Shown piece by piece: positions 26,004 to 35,901 of a stretch of DNA of 64,000 nucleotides. The stretch is from contig NZ_JAMZDZ010000001.1 in NCBI RefSeq assembly GCF_024172085.1, positions 3,596,001 through 3,660,000 of the forward strand, in the 5' to 3' direction. Made by a program: the position numbers and the translations under genes. The stretch is from Hamadaea flava. GTDB lineage: Bacteria > Actinomycetota > Actinomycetes > Mycobacteriales > Micromonosporaceae. Position 1 is the first letter of the stretch. Every line of letters starts with the position of its first letter. Under the pieces are notes generated by a model. It made no database searches. It was not told the origin of the DNA and worked only from the letters and a program-made list of their open reading frames with translations.

Positions 26004-27176
26004 GTGACGATCGAGACCCGTGCCGTAGTGATCGGGGGCGGCATCGTCGGCTGCTCCGTCGCGTACCACCTGGCGAGTCTGGGGTGGACGGAGATCACGC
26101 TGCTCGAACAGCACCAGCTCACCGACGGGACGACCTGGCACTCCGCCGGTTTCGTCACCCCACTTCGCGGCTCGCCCGCCACCCGCGCCCTGGTCGGATA
26201 CCTGCCCGCGCTCGCCGATCGGCTGCGCGCGGAGACGGGACTCGATCCGGGTTGGCGGCCGGTCGGCGGTCTCCGGCTCGCCGGCACACCTGAGCGCGTC
26301 GAGCAGTTGCGGGCCGCCGGACTGGAGATCCGCTCGCCGGAATCGCTGCCGGCACTGCTGAACGACAAGGGCGTGCTGGCGGTCGGCTGGACTCCGGACG
26401 ACGGCTTCGTCCGGCCGAAAGACCTCCCCGCCGCGCTCGCCGCCGCCGCGACCGCGCTCGGCGTGACCGTCCGCACCGGCGTACGCGTGACCGGGCTGAC
26501 CGTCTCGAACAAACGCGTCTCCGGCGTACGGACGTCCGAGGGCGACCTCAAGACGGGCACGGTAGTGCTGGCCGCCGGAGCCGCGTCGGCGCATCTGGGC
26601 CATTTCGTCGGGGCGACCGTGCCCGTCGCGCCGGTCAACCACCAGTACGCCGTCACCGCCCCGTTCGATCCGCCGCTCGACCCGGACACCCTGCCGACCG
26701 TGCGGGACCCCGACCGCAACCTCTACCTGCGCGGCGCCGGCGGCGGGCTGATCCTGGGGGCGTACCCGTCGGCCCCGGTTCCGGCCTGGCCGCTCAACGG
26801 GGCTCCGCCGCTGGCCGAGTCGCGTACGCAGGCGACACCCGCGCCGATCGACGAACTGATCGCCGCCGCGTCGGGCCGGATCCGGGACCTGCCCGAGATC
26901 ATCAAGGTGATCTGCGGGCCGGAGGCGTTCACGCCGGACGGCGAACCGCTCGTCGGCCAGACCGACGTGCCCGGCCTCTGGGCCGCCGCCGGGATGAGCC
27001 TGCACGGCATGGCGCTCGCGGGCGGCGTCGGCAAGGCGGTCGCCGAGCTGATCACGTCCGGTTCCGCCGAAGTGGACGTACGCTCCCTCAGCCCGCAGCG
27101 GTTCGGCCCGTTCGCGCACAACCGCCACTGGACCACCACCCGTGCCGTAGACGCCTTCGCCCGCCTCCGCTCCTGA
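26004..27176 (+). CDS. FAD-dependent amine oxidoreductase (DadA/dimethylglycine dehydrogenase-like)
   Basis: A 390-residue flavoprotein. The dinucleotide-binding motif GGGIVGCSVAYHLA is at the N-terminus and TTWHSAGFV follows; in the dimethylglycine/sarcosine dehydrogenase family the equivalent His can bind FAD covalently. The C-terminal GLWAAAGMSLHGMALAGGVGKA is the second FAD contact. The GTG at 26004 starts just before the binding motif. It is divergent from the gamma-glutamyl ligase operon and would do the PuuB-like oxidation step (inference). Confidence 0.87.
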   Translation: MTIETRAVVIGGGIVGCSVAYHLASLGWTEITLLEQHQLTDGTTWHSAGFVTPLRGSPATRALVGYLPALADRLRAETGLDPGWRPVGGLRLAGTPERVEQLRAAGLEIRSPESLPALLNDKGVLAVGWTPDDGFVRPKDLPAALAAAATALGVTVRTGVRVTGLTVSNKRVSGVRTSEGDLKTGTVVLAAGAASAHLGHFVGATVPVAPVNHQYAVTAPFDPPLDPDTLPTVRDPDRNLYLRGAGGGLILGAYPSAPVPAWPLNGAPPLAESRTQATPAPIDELIAAASGRIRDLPEIIKVICGPEAFTPDGEPLVGQTDVPGLWAAAGMSLHGMALAGGVGKAVAELITSGSAEVDVRSLSPQRFGPFAHNRHWTTTRAVDAFARLRS

Positions 27177-27196
27177 CCCCTGCTCTCCCCTGAGCT

Positions 27197-27254
27197 GCAG
27201 ATCACGGTTACGCATGCGACCTCGCCCGCTTTGGCATGCACAACCGTGATCCGC
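27197..27254. terminator. Intergenic inverted repeat, family A copy 3
   Basis: Imperfect arms 27197-27217 (GCAGATCACGGTTACGCATGC) and 27234-27254, with three mismatches and a 16-base loop, between the convergent FAD oxidoreductase and ABC-2 permease genes. Close in sequence to copy 4 at 36499. Confidence 0.65.
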
Positions 27255-27260
27255 GGCCTT

Positions 27261-28076
27261 CTAATGCCCGGCGCTTTCGTAGCGGCGTAATCCGCGGTTG
27301 AAGAGGTAGACGGCGAAGATCCACCAGGCCACGGCCACCACGGGGGTGAGGATGCCGAGCCAGGCGTACCCGCCGCGGTCGAGCAGCCAGGCCGCCGGGA
27401 AGAACCCGGCGAAGGCGAACGGGGCCGCCGCTCCGAGCAGGAACCGCAGGCCGAAGCCGTAGATACCGAGCGGATAGCGAGCCAGCTCGCCGACCTGCCA
27501 CGCGGTCATCGCGAACATCGGCATCGGCATCCGCAGCCAGAACGAGACCGTGTTCGCCACGACGCACAGCGCCAGCCGCAACGCGATCCCGCTGAGCATC
27601 AGCACCAGCATGATCAGGATGTTCAGCGGGGTCCAGTGCACGTCGACCCGGAGCAGCGCCCAGGTCAGCATCGCCAGCGATGCGACGAGGTCGCCCACCC
27701 CGTTGAACCCCACCCAGGCGCTCATGACCTGCAGGAGCGGCGGGTACGGCCGGGTCAGCGCGTAGTCGAGCTGGCCGTTGTGGATGAAGCTGGCGAGCTG
27801 CCAGATCCCGTCCGACACGACCGGCACGATCCCGGAGCTGACCCCGGCGAGCGCGTAGATGAGCACCATCTCCGGGTAGGACCAGCCGTTGAGGTGGGGC
27901 ACCCGGGCCATGACGACGCTGAGGAAGACGAGTCCCAGGGACTGGGTCACGATCCCGGCGGCGATGAGGATCCAGAAGTCGGAGACGTACTCCAGGACCG
28001 CCCGGACTACCGCGCCCAGGCTTCGGCGATAAAGCCGGGTGTTCCGGCGCAGCGATACCAGAGATTCAGCCACCAT
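27261..28076 (-). CDS. ABC-2 type exporter permease 1
   Basis: A 271-residue membrane protein with about six transmembrane helices, of the ABC-2 family 6 type (DUF990-like). Recognisable parts are GQLDYALTRPYPPLLQV after the second helix and FLLGAAAPFAFAGFFPAAWLL near the end. It is paired with a second permease (overlap 11 bases) and an ATPase gene, giving an ATPase-permease-permease exporter. The substrate is unknown. Confidence 0.87.
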   Translation of the reverse strand: MVAESLVSLRRNTRLYRRSLGAVVRAVLEYVSDFWILIAAGIVTQSLGLVFLSVVMARVPHLNGWSYPEMVLIYALAGVSSGIVPVVSDGIWQLASFIHNGQLDYALTRPYPPLLQVMSAWVGFNGVGDLVASLAMLTWALLRVDVHWTPLNILIMLVLMLSGIALRLALCVVANTVSFWLRMPMPMFAMTAWQVGELARYPLGIYGFGLRFLLGAAAPFAFAGFFPAAWLLDRGGYAWLGILTPVVAVAWWIFAVYLFNRGLRRYESAGH

Positions 28077-28848
28077 GGACGGTCACCTGCCGGGAGGCCG
28101 CGCGGAACGCCACGCGGGCGAGGAACCAGAGGGCCACCACCCAGAACGCCTGCACCCCGATCAACAGGTACGCCGTCGAGGTGGAGACCTTGCCGAGGTA
28201 GATCAGCGCCGGCGTCGAGGTGAGGCTGGCGAACGGCAGCACCCCCGCGGCCACCTGGAGCCAGCCGGGCATGAGCGACAGCGGGACGAGCGAGCCGGAG
28301 AGCACCGCTCCGATCGCGTTCCGCGCCCAGGCGACACCGTGGAAGTTCTGCGTCCAGAAGACGAGCTGCGTCGTGAGGAACCCGATGCAGAAGCGGATCG
28401 GCATCACGAACAGCAGGCTCAGCAGGAGCAGGGGGACATCGCTGGGACCCGGCATCGGCCCGGCCACCAGGACGAAGCCGGCGCCGACCGTGACAATCAT
28501 GATCAGTTCCATCGGCAGCCCGCCGAGGACCTGGGCGAACATCATCTTCTGGGTCTCGATCGGCTTCACCAGGTCCAGCGCCACCTGACCGTCGCGGATG
28601 CGGTTGGCCAGCGTCCACTCCCCGATCGCGTTGCCCAGCCAGCCGGTGACATACCCGACGAGCAGGTACGCCTTCATCTCCGGCAGGGTGAAGCCGCCGA
28701 TGCTGCCGCCGTTGGACAGCAGGGCGCTCCACAACGCGACGGTCGCGACGAGCTGGAAACACGCCGCCACGGCCGCCATCAGGAACGCCGTCCGGAAGGC
28801 GAAGGTGCTGCGCATCGAGTTGCGCGCCATCGTCAGGTACGCCCTCAC
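28066..28848 (-). CDS. ABC-2 type exporter permease 2
   Basis: A 260-residue permease with about six transmembrane helices and the family loop RIRDGQVALDLVKPIETQ. The pair of dissimilar ABC-2 permeases with one ATPase is characteristic of this exporter group. It overlaps the ATPase gene by ATGA and permease 1 by 11 bases. Confidence 0.88.
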   Translation of the reverse strand: MRAYLTMARNSMRSTFAFRTAFLMAAVAACFQLVATVALWSALLSNGGSIGGFTLPEMKAYLLVGYVTGWLGNAIGEWTLANRIRDGQVALDLVKPIETQKMMFAQVLGGLPMELIMIVTVGAGFVLVAGPMPGPSDVPLLLLSLLFVMPIRFCIGFLTTQLVFWTQNFHGVAWARNAIGAVLSGSLVPLSLMPGWLQVAAGVLPFASLTSTPALIYLGKVSTSTAYLLIGVQAFWVVALWFLARVAFRAASRQVTVHGG

Positions 28849-29864
28849 GGCGTACTCCGGTCGGCGAGGAGCAGCTCACCGGCGTAGACCTTGCGGACCA
28901 CGTCTTCGATCGCGGGTTCGTCGATCTTCACCTCGAGCACCTCGGCGATCTGAGCGACCCCGGCGAGCACCGCTCCGGCGGTCAGCTCCGCCTTGTCGAA
29001 GGCGACGGTGAACTCCCGGCGTCCCTCGGCTCCGGCGGTGACGGTCGCCTGGGGGAACCGATCGGCCAGGTCGGCGACGGTCAGCTCCGAGCCCAGTTGC
29101 AGATGAACCCGGCGCTCGCGGGCGTACTGGTCCTTCACCTCGGCCAGCGAGCCGTCGTAGATGATCCGGCCGTCGTCGATGATGACGATGCGCTCGCAGG
29201 TGTCCTCGATGTCACCGAGGTCGTGGGTGGTCAGCATGATGGTCGTGCCGTCCGCTTTGAGCTGCCGCAGGAACTCCCTGACCCGGTCCTTGACCGAGAT
29301 GTCGAGGCCGATCGTCGGCTCGTCGAGGAAGACGATCCTCGGGGAGTGCAGCAGGGCGCAGGCCAGGTCGGCCCGCATCCGCTGGCCGAGCGACAGTTTG
29401 CGGGCCACCACCGGCAGCAGCTCGTCCAGGCCGAGCACTTCGTCGAAGCGCTTCAACTGAGCGCGAAAACGATCCGGCTTCATGTCGTACATGTCGCGGA
29501 GGAGCGCCAGGGATTCCCGGACGGGCAGGTCCCACCACAACTGCGTACGCTGGCCGAACAGCACGCCGATCTGGCGGGAGTTGGCCACCCGGTTGCGGTG
29601 CGGGACGAGGCCGCCGATGCGCACCTCGCCGGTGGTCGGTTCGACGATGCCGGTGAGAAGTTTGATGGTGGTGGACTTGCCGGCCCCGTTCGGGCCGACG
29701 TACGCGACAGCCTCGCCGGCCTCAATGGACAGATTGACTCCGCCCACGGCCGTTTTGGTGCTGTATCTGCGTTGGAATAAGTGCTTGACCGAACCGCGCA
29801 GACCCGGATCCTTCTCGGGCCGGCGGAAGGTCTTCGTCAGGTCATGAGCTTCGAGCAGCGCCAC
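28845..29864 (-). CDS. ABC-2 exporter ATP-binding protein
   Basis: A 339-residue ATPase with Walker A GPNGAGKST, Q-loop GVLFGQRTQLWWDLP, Walker B IVFLDEPTIGLD and H-loop LTTHDLGDIED. The signature is LSLGQ (KLSLGQRMRADLA) instead of the usual LSGGQ, a variant common in this exporter group. A C-terminal domain of about 90 residues follows the nucleotide-binding domain. It is the first gene of the exporter operon. Confidence 0.9.
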   Translation of the reverse strand: MALLEAHDLTKTFRRPEKDPGLRGSVKHLFQRRYSTKTAVGGVNLSIEAGEAVAYVGPNGAGKSTTIKLLTGIVEPTTGEVRIGGLVPHRNRVANSRQIGVLFGQRTQLWWDLPVRESLALLRDMYDMKPDRFRAQLKRFDEVLGLDELLPVVARKLSLGQRMRADLACALLHSPRIVFLDEPTIGLDISVKDRVREFLRQLKADGTTIMLTTHDLGDIEDTCERIVIIDDGRIIYDGSLAEVKDQYARERRVHLQLGSELTVADLADRFPQATVTAGAEGRREFTVAFDKAELTAGAVLAGVAQIAEVLEVKIDEPAIEDVVRKVYAGELLLADRSTP

Positions 29865-29928
29865 CCGAGGATGTTCTCACCGGGTTCCCGACCGGCCCAA
29901 CCGGTTTTATGGGAGCGCTTCATCACAG

Positions 29929-30477
29929 CTAACCGTCGCTGGGCACGGCCTTCGGCGGCGGGGCTTTCGCGGGTTCGGCCTTCGCTGGTTCGGCGGCGGG
30001 GCCTTTGGTCGACACCGTGGTGCCGAGCTTCTCCCAGACCAGACCGATCTGCCGCGCGATGGCGCACACCACGGCCGGGACGACGGGCAGCAGCCAGTCG
30101 TAGAGCCAGCCCTCCGGGCTCAGGTTGATGACGAGGACGGCGGCCGCGGCGCTGCCGACGCCCATCACGAGACCGCGCCAGGCGGCCCGGCCGGTGTGGC
30201 CGATCGCAGCCCGGCGCGCTGCCTTGTCCGCCATGCCCAGGAAACCGGCCAACGCTTTCGAGTCACGCCGCCCGAAGTTGAAGCCGGCCATCGCCAGGGT
30301 CGCCGAGGTTCCGACCACCACGGCCGCCACGCTGTTGTGGGTCATCAGCATCAGCAGGGCTGCGACGGCGGCGCCGACCCCGACCGCTACTGCGGCGCGG
30401 ATCCATTCCTGCTTCTCTCCGGGATACCAGTAGTACTTAGTGGTGCTGTCGGAGAGCTTCTTCTCGATCCGCCCCAT
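29929..30477 (-). CDS. Actinobacterial membrane protein of unknown function
   Basis: A protein of about 182 residues with transmembrane helices near residues 28-48 (AAVAVGVGAAVAALLMLM), 50-66 and around 105-140, and a short Ala/Pro/Lys-rich C-terminal tail of about 30 residues with repeats of PAKAEPAKAP. The ATG at 30477 starts MGRIEKKLSDST; an in-frame GTG nine bases upstream is also possible because AGAGG sits close to it. It is not part of a clear operon. I do not recognise a function. Confidence 0.65.
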   Translation of the reverse strand: MGRIEKKLSDSTTKYYWYPGEKQEWIRAAVAVGVGAAVAALLMLMTHNSVAAVVVGTSATLAMAGFNFGRRDSKALAGFLGMADKAARRAAIGHTGRAAWRGLVMGVGSAAAAVLVINLSPEGWLYDWLLPVVPAVVCAIARQIGLVWEKLGTTVSTKGPAAEPAKAEPAKAPPPKAVPSDG

Positions 30478-30602
30478 CGGGCCCACACACCTCTGCGCCA
30501 GTAACCTGCTTGCCCCTCTATCGTTGCGCAACGTAGTCGCTCATACGCGAAAAGTAGCGAAATGCGCGAGGATCGGCGTGGCGCGATTCGATCCGGCCGT
30601 CC

Positions 30603-31439
30603 TCAGAAGAGGACCGTGGCCAGCTCCGCGACCTGCTGGAACCCACACGTCTGGTACGCCCGCCGGGCCGGCACGTTGTAGTCGTTGACGTAGAGGCTCA
30701 CCGTCGGGGCGACCCGCCGCAGCGCGTCGTCGACCACCGCCGCCATCCCCGCCGTCGCGATGCCCTGCCCCCGCCATTGCGGGTCGACCCAGACGCCCTG
30801 CACCTGTGCCGTATGTGGAGTGATCACCGCCAGGTCGGCCTTGAACACCACCCGCCCGTCCACGACCTTCGCGTAGGCCCGGCCGGACTTGACCAGCTCG
30901 GCGACCCGGTGACGGTAGCCCCGGCCACCGTCCAACGGAGAGACCCCGACCTCCTCGGTGTACATCGCGACCGCCGCTGGAAAGAGGACGTCGATCTCGT
31001 CCGGCTGCATGAGGCGTACCCCTGGATCGGCCGGAACCGGCGCGGGACGGGAAGCGACCAGCAGTGGCTGCACCGCGCGGACGTCGCGAGCCCGCCCCCA
31101 GCGGGGCGTGAGCCGGTCCCAGAGATCGATCACCTGATCGCGCTGGCCGACGATGCTCGTGCAGGTACGCCCTAGGCGCCCGAGCACGTCGGCGAAGGCG
31201 ACGATCGCGTCGCCCGTGGCTGCGACCGGCGTGAGCTGGGTACCCAGCCAGCAGATCGATTCGAGGCGACCCTGCGGACCGTAGCCGTAGATCCGGCCGT
31301 CGGAACGCCACCAGCCGAGCCCGCGCGCGGCGATCCGCTCCCATACCTGAGCGGTGACGTAGGGATCCGTGGTGAGCAGCCGCTCAATCTCCGGCCTCTC
31401 GGCTTCGCCGAGCTGCCGGACCGCCGACTTCGTGAGCAC
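30603..31439 (-). CDS. GNAT-family acetyltransferase with N-terminal DUF4081
   Basis: A protein of about 278 residues. The first half matches DUF4081 (EIERLLTTDPYVTAQVWERI), the second half is a GNAT domain with the acetyl-CoA loop VDPQWRGQGIATAG and the strand VSLYVNDYNVPARRAYQTCGF. The same protein type lies next to ispG in other actinobacteria; here a PadR gene separates them. The GTG at 31439 is preferred, since homologues start near LTKSAVRQL. The substrate is unknown. Confidence 0.85.
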   Translation of the reverse strand: MLTKSAVRQLGEAERPEIERLLTTDPYVTAQVWERIAARGLGWWRSDGRIYGYGPQGRLESICWLGTQLTPVAATGDAIVAFADVLGRLGRTCTSIVGQRDQVIDLWDRLTPRWGRARDVRAVQPLLVASRPAPVPADPGVRLMQPDEIDVLFPAAVAMYTEEVGVSPLDGGRGYRHRVAELVKSGRAYAKVVDGRVVFKADLAVITPHTAQVQGVWVDPQWRGQGIATAGMAAVVDDALRRVAPTVSLYVNDYNVPARRAYQTCGFQQVAELATVLF

Positions 31440-31496
31440 GTCTCCAGCCTGCCAGAACGTGAAGGTTCGCGCGACCACTTGCGGCCGATCAGTTTC

Positions 31497-31506
31497 CGAT
31501 ATATCG
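31497..31506. promoter_or_regulatory. Palindrome upstream of the second padR gene
   Basis: CGATATATCG, a perfect 10-base palindrome, lies 39 bases before the padR start; related CGATA and CGATAG words follow at 31523 and 31530. An AT-rich dyad in a GC-rich promoter region fits a PadR self-operator or a core promoter. Confidence 0.4.
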
Positions 31507-31545
31507 TTAACGCATCGGCGATAGAACTACGATAGGAGAACCGAG

Positions 31546-32151
31546 ATGAGGAACCGTATCCCTCACGAGCTGCGCGACCGTCTACGCCAAGCGCACCACG
31601 ACCATGAGCATCGACAGTTCGCGTTCGGCGGACGGCCGGGCTTCCCACCCATGCCGGGCTTCGGCCCCGGATTCGGGCCGGGACCACACGGACGCCGCGG
31701 CGGTGGCCGAGGCCGGGGCCGACGCGGCAACGTCCGCGCCGCGATCCTGGGCCTGCTGGCCGAGCGGCCGATGCACGGCTACGAGATGATCTCCGAGCTG
31801 GAGAGCCGCACCGGCGGCGTCTGGCGGCCGTCCCCCGGGTCGGTCTACCCGACATTGCAGCTGCTGGAGGACGAGGGCCTGATCGAGGCGACCGAGTCCA
31901 CCGGCCGCAAGAGCTACGCGCTCACCGAGGCGGGCCGCACGGCGGCCGAAGCCGAGCCCAACCGCGCCCCGTGGCAGGAGTTCACGGCGGACGAGGTCAA
32001 CGAGGCCCAGGACTTCCGCCAGGCCGGCTTCGGCATCATGCAGGCGCTCCACCAGGTCGGCGCGACCGGTACGCCGGAACAGCGCGCCCGCGCCCTGGAG
32101 ATCCTCAACGACACGCGTCGCAAGCTCTACGCAATCCTCGCCGAGGAGTAA
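31546..32151 (+). CDS. PadR-family regulator with Gly/Pro/Arg-rich N-terminus
   Basis: A 201-residue PadR protein. Residues 1-60 are low-complexity (GFPPMPGFGPGFGPGPHGRR, then GGGRGRGRRG), which is typical of actinobacterial PadR proteins of this subtype. The winged helix follows (ILGLLAERPMHGYEMISELE, PGSVYPTLQLLEDEGLIE). AGGAG is seven bases before the ATG. No efflux gene is adjacent, so its target is unclear; self-regulation is likely. Confidence 0.9.
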   Translation: MRNRIPHELRDRLRQAHHDHEHRQFAFGGRPGFPPMPGFGPGFGPGPHGRRGGGRGRGRRGNVRAAILGLLAERPMHGYEMISELESRTGGVWRPSPGSVYPTLQLLEDEGLIEATESTGRKSYALTEAGRTAAEAEPNRAPWQEFTADEVNEAQDFRQAGFGIMQALHQVGATGTPEQRARALEILNDTRRKLYAILAEE

Positions 32152-32161
32152 GCCCTGACGC

Positions 32162-32197
32162 AGAACGGCCCCGCTCCTGTGAGCGGGGCCGTTCTTT
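32162..32197. terminator. Strong bidirectional terminator between padR and ispG
   Basis: A perfect 15-base stem (AGAACGGCCCCGCTC at 32162-32176, matching 32181-32195) with a CTGT loop, followed by T-rich sequence on the plus strand. It sits 10 bases after the padR stop and downstream of ispG on the other strand. Confidence 0.9.
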
Positions 32198-32253
32198 CAT
32201 GATCAGCGGAGTTTTCGCGGCGCTATGACCCCACGATCACTCCGTTGATCATG
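32198..32253. repeat. Intergenic inverted repeat, family B copy 2
   Basis: CATGATCAGCGGAGT (32198-32212) and ACTCCGTTGATCATG (32239-32253) pair with one mismatch. It shares the TTGATCATG ends with the repeat at 19214 and directly follows the hairpin terminator, again between convergent genes. Confidence 0.6.
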
Positions 32254-32259
32254 GGACAC

Positions 32260-33429
32260 TCAATGGACCGTTACCAGCGGGCCGGCGAGTTCGCGGAGTT
32301 CTTCGGGGAGTTCTACGCCCATTTGGACGGAGAGCTTGAGCGCCTCCTCGACCAGGGTCTCGACGATCTGCGACTCCGGCACGGTCTTGATGACCTCGCC
32401 CTTGACGAAGATCTGGCCCTTGCCGTTGCCGGACGCGACGCCGAGGTCGGCCTCCCGGGCCTCGCCCGGACCGTTCACGACGCAGCCCATGACGGCGACG
32501 CGCAGCGGCGCGGGGAAGCCTTCGAGCGCGGCGGTGACCTGCTCGGCCAACGTGTAGACGTCGACCTGAGCCCGGCCGCAGGACGGACAGGAGACGATCT
32601 CCAGGCCGCGCTCCTTCAGGCCGAGCGACTCCAGGATGGCGTGGCCGACCTTGACCTCCTCGACCGGCGGAGCCGACAGGGAGACCCGGATCGTGTCGCC
32701 GACGCCCTCGGCGAGCAGGGCGCCGAAGGCGACCGCGGACTTGATCGTGCCCTGGAACGCCGGGCCGGCTTCGGTCACGCCGAGGTGCAGCGGATAGTCG
32801 CACTGCTCGGCCAGCTGCCGGTACGCCCGGATCATGACGACCGGGTCGTTGTGCTTGACGCTGATCTTGATGTCGCGGAAGCCGTGCTCCTCGAACAGCG
32901 AGCACTCCCAGAGCGCGCTCTCCACCAGCGCCTCAGCGGTGGCCTTGCCGTATTTCTCCAGCAGCCGCTTGTCGAGGGATCCGGCGTTCACGCCGATCCG
33001 GATCGGCACGCCCGCGTCGGAGGCCGCCTTGGCGATCTCCTTCACCTTGTCGTCGAACTGCCGGATGTTGCCCGGGTTCACGCGTACGGCGGCGCAGCCC
33101 GCGTCGATCGCGGCGAACACGTATTTCGGCTGGAAGTGGATGTCGGCGATGACCGGGATCTGCGACTTCTTGGCGATCGCGGGGAGCGCCTCGACGTCGT
33201 CCTGGCTGGGCACCGCGACCCGGACGATCTGGCAGCCGCTCGCCGTCAGCTGGGCGATCTGCTGCAGGGTGGCGTTGACGTCGGCGGTCAGCGTCGTCGT
33301 CATGGACTGGACGCTGACCGGCGCGCCGCCGCCGACCGGCACCGAACCGACCATGATCTGACGGCTCTGGCGACGGGGAGCTAGGGCGGGCGGAGGAGTT
33401 GCCGGCATACCGAGGTTGATCGCGGTCAC
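32260..33429 (-). CDS. ispG: 4-hydroxy-3-methylbut-2-enyl diphosphate synthase
   Basis: A 389-residue iron-sulfur enzyme of the MEP isoprenoid pathway. The [4Fe-4S] ligands are visible in [11 protein letters not shown] and [28 protein letters not shown] begins the TIM barrel and KISVKHND is in the middle. It follows rasP and dxr by seven bases in one operon, so two MEP pathway enzymes and a site-2 protease are co-expressed, the usual arrangement in actinobacteria. Confidence 0.97.
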   Translation of the reverse strand: MTAINLGMPATPPPALAPRRQSRQIMVGSVPVGGGAPVSVQSMTTTLTADVNATLQQIAQLTASGCQIVRVAVPSQDDVEALPAIAKKSQIPVIADIHFQPKYVFAAIDAGCAAVRVNPGNIRQFDDKVKEIAKAASDAGVPIRIGVNAGSLDKRLLEKYGKATAEALVESALWECSLFEEHGFRDIKISVKHNDPVVMIRAYRQLAEQCDYPLHLGVTEAGPAFQGTIKSAVAFGALLAEGVGDTIRVSLSAPPVEEVKVGHAILESLGLKERGLEIVSCPSCGRAQVDVYTLAEQVTAALEGFPAPLRVAVMGCVVNGPGEAREADLGVASGNGKGQIFVKGEVIKTVPESQIVETLVEEALKLSVQMGVELPEELRELAGPLVTVH

Positions 33430-33436
33430 AGCTCTC

Positions 33437-34675
33437 TCACTTGAAGATCGTGATGGGATTGACGACGTCAGCGGTGACGGTCAGCAGGGTGAACGCACCG
33501 AACACCAAGATTACGGCGTACGTCAGGGGCATGAGCTTGTAGTAGTCCACGCGACCTGGGTCACGCTTGCCGAGCCGGGCGTAGATCCACGACCGCGCAC
33601 GCTCGAACCACGCGATCGCGATGTGACCGCCGTCCAGCGGCAACAGCGGCAACAGGTTGAAGACGCCGACGAAGAAGTTCAGCCCGGCGATGATCAGCAG
33701 GGCGATCTCCCAGAAGCCCCGCTCGATCGCCTCACCGGTGAGCCGGCTGGCGCCGACCACGCTGACCGGGCTGTCGGCGTCGCGCTGACCGCCGCCGATC
33801 GCGTCGATCAGGCCGGGGATCTTGTTCGGCAGGTTCTTGATCGAGGTGACGACGCCGGTGGCGGCCGCGCCCATCTGGTCGCCGGCCACCGGCAACGCCT
33901 CGATCGCGTTGTATTCCACGGTCTTCGGCTTGCTGGGGTCGTAGCCCAGTCCGACGCCGATCGCCGCGACCTTCTTGACCTCGCCGTCGGTGTTGTCGAT
34001 CGGCGGCCGCTGGGCCTCGACCGGCGTCACCGTCGCCGTGCTGGTCTGTCCGTCGCGGACGTAGGTGATGGGGGTGGACGTACCCGGGGTCAGCGCGCGG
34101 ATGGCGGTGACCAGGTCGGCGTAGTTCGCCACCTGCGTCGTGCCGACCGCTGTGATGAGGTCGCCGTCCTTCAGACCCGCCGCGAGGGCCGGTCCGTCGG
34201 TGGTGGTGCAGTCGCCGGAGGTGAGGTCCTTCGGCACGCAGCTCGCGACCGTCAGGTACGCCGGAGCCTTGGAGACGTCGGTCGCGGCCGGACCCGGATT
34301 GTCCGGATTGGTGAGGGAGAAGTTGGCGGCGACGAGCCAGAAGATCAGGAAGGCCAGGATGAAGTGCACGACCGAGCCGGCGACCATGACGATGGTCCGC
34401 TTCCAGACCGGGTAGCGCCACATCGCGCGCGGGTCGTCGGCGTCCTCCTCCTGCGGAGTCATGCCGGTGATCTTGACGAATCCGCCGAGCGGGATGCCCT
34501 TGATCCCATACTCGGTCTCGCCCCTCCGGAACGACCACAGCGTCGGGCCGAAACCGATGAAGTAGCGGGTGACCTTCATCCCGAACATCTTGGCCGTCAG
34601 CATGTGCCCGGCCTCGTGCAACGAGACCGAGACCAGGATGGCCAAGGCGCCGAGGGCGATCCCCAGAATCAGCAT
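33437..34675 (-). CDS. rasP: Site-2 intramembrane metalloprotease (RseP/Rip1 type)
   Basis: A 412-residue membrane zinc protease of the RIP family. The catalytic HEAGH lies in the first transmembrane helix ([13 protein letters not shown]). The PDZ-like region includes [20 protein letters not shown]. The second catalytic motif [12 protein letters not shown] lies in a later helix. These enzymes release transcription factors or process anti-sigma factors. The ATG at 34675 overlaps the dxr stop; an upstream extension would be Arg-rich and implausible. The gene order dxr-rasP-ispG is conserved. Confidence 0.95.
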   Translation of the reverse strand: MLILGIALGALAILVSVSLHEAGHMLTAKMFGMKVTRYFIGFGPTLWSFRRGETEYGIKGIPLGGFVKITGMTPQEEDADDPRAMWRYPVWKRTIVMVAGSVVHFILAFLIFWLVAANFSLTNPDNPGPAATDVSKAPAYLTVASCVPKDLTSGDCTTTDGPALAAGLKDGDLITAVGTTQVANYADLVTAIRALTPGTSTPITYVRDGQTSTATVTPVEAQRPPIDNTDGEVKKVAAIGVGLGYDPSKPKTVEYNAIEALPVAGDQMGAAATGVVTSIKNLPNKIPGLIDAIGGGQRDADSPVSVVGASRLTGEAIERGFWEIALLIIAGLNFFVGVFNLLPLLPLDGGHIAIAWFERARSWIYARLGKRDPGRVDYYKLMPLTYAVILVFGAFTLLTVTADVVNPITIFK

Positions 34676-35877
34676 CAAGAAACCTTCCCGACGATCAGCT
34701 CGGTCGCCCGAGACCGCGCCCACTCTTCGGCGGCGAGCACGTCCTCGACGGTACCCGGTTCGTCGAGTTCCGGGGCGTCGCTGAGGACCTGGGCGACCGT
34801 GTCCACGATCGCCAAGAATGGCAGTCGTCCCTGTGAGAAGGCTGCGACGCACTCCTCGTTGGCGGCGTTGAAGATCGCCGGCCGGCAGCGGCCGGTCCGG
34901 CCGGCCTGCTTGGCCAGCTCGATCGCGGGGAAGGCCTCGGTGTCCAGGGGCCGGAACTCCCAGTTGTGCGCCATCGTCCAGTCCACCGGGGCGGCCGCGC
35001 CGGGCACCCGGTGCGGCCAGTCGAGGGCCAGCGCGATGGGCAGGTGCATGTCGGGCGGGCTCGCCTGGGCGATCGTCGAGCCGTCGGCGTACTCGACGAG
35101 GGAGTGGATCACCGACTGCGGATGCACCGTGACGTCGATGTCGTCGTAGCTCACGTCGAACAGCTCGTGCGCCTCGATCACCTCCAGCGCCTTGTTGACC
35201 AGGGTGGCGGAGTTGATCGTGACGACCGGACCCATGTCCCAGGTCGGGTGCTTGAGCGCCTCTTCGTAAGTGACGTCCACCAGCTCGGCCCGGCGGCGGT
35301 CGCGGAAGGCTCCCCCGCTCGCGGTCAGGATCAGCTTCCGGACCTCGCCCCGGTCACCGGCCAGCAGACACTGCGCCAGCGCGGAATGCTCACTGTCCAC
35401 CGGCACGATCTGCCCGGCCCGCGCGACCTTGCGCACCAGGGGCCCGCCGGCCACGAGCGACTCCTTGTTGGCCAACGCGAGTACGCGACCAGACCGCAGC
35501 GCGGCCAGCGTCGGAGCGAGTCCCAGCGAGCCGACGACTCCGTTGAGCACCACGTCGCAGGGCCATTCGGCCAGCTCGGCCATGGCCTGCGGACCGGCGA
35601 GGATCTTCGGGATCTTGAACTCGCCGGTGGCGTAGCCCCGCCGGGCCGCCTCGGCGTAGAAGGCGAGCTGCAGGTCCTGGACGGCGCTCGCGCGGGCGAC
35701 CCCGACGACCTCGACCTCCAGCGACAACGCCTGCGCGGCCAGCAACTCGACGTTGCCGCCGCCGGCCCCGATCCCGGCCACCCGGAAGCGATCCGGGTTC
35801 GCCCGGACGATGTCGATCGCCTGCGTACCGATCGATCCGGTCGAGCCGAGCAGCACGATGGCGCGGGGTTCGCTCAC
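34675..35877 (-). CDS. dxr: 1-deoxy-D-xylulose 5-phosphate reductoisomerase
   Basis: A 400-residue NADPH-dependent enzyme of the MEP isoprenoid pathway. The NADPH motif GSTGSIG is near the N-terminus, [13 protein letters not shown] and PVDSEHSA are in the middle, and [11 protein letters not shown] and [19 protein letters not shown] are the family signatures around the metal and substrate site. Its stop overlaps the rasP start. GTG start. Confidence 0.97.
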   Translation of the reverse strand: MSEPRAIVLLGSTGSIGTQAIDIVRANPDRFRVAGIGAGGGNVELLAAQALSLEVEVVGVARASAVQDLQLAFYAEAARRGYATGEFKIPKILAGPQAMAELAEWPCDVVLNGVVGSLGLAPTLAALRSGRVLALANKESLVAGGPLVRKVARAGQIVPVDSEHSALAQCLLAGDRGEVRKLILTASGGAFRDRRRAELVDVTYEEALKHPTWDMGPVVTINSATLVNKALEVIEAHELFDVSYDDIDVTVHPQSVIHSLVEYADGSTIAQASPPDMHLPIALALDWPHRVPGAAAPVDWTMAHNWEFRPLDTEAFPAIELAKQAGRTGRCRPAIFNAANEECVAAFSQGRLPFLAIVDTVAQVLSDAPELDEPGTVEDVLAAEEWARSRATELIVGKVS

Positions 35878-35901
35878 GCGCCCAAGTCTACCTGTTCAAG
35901 A

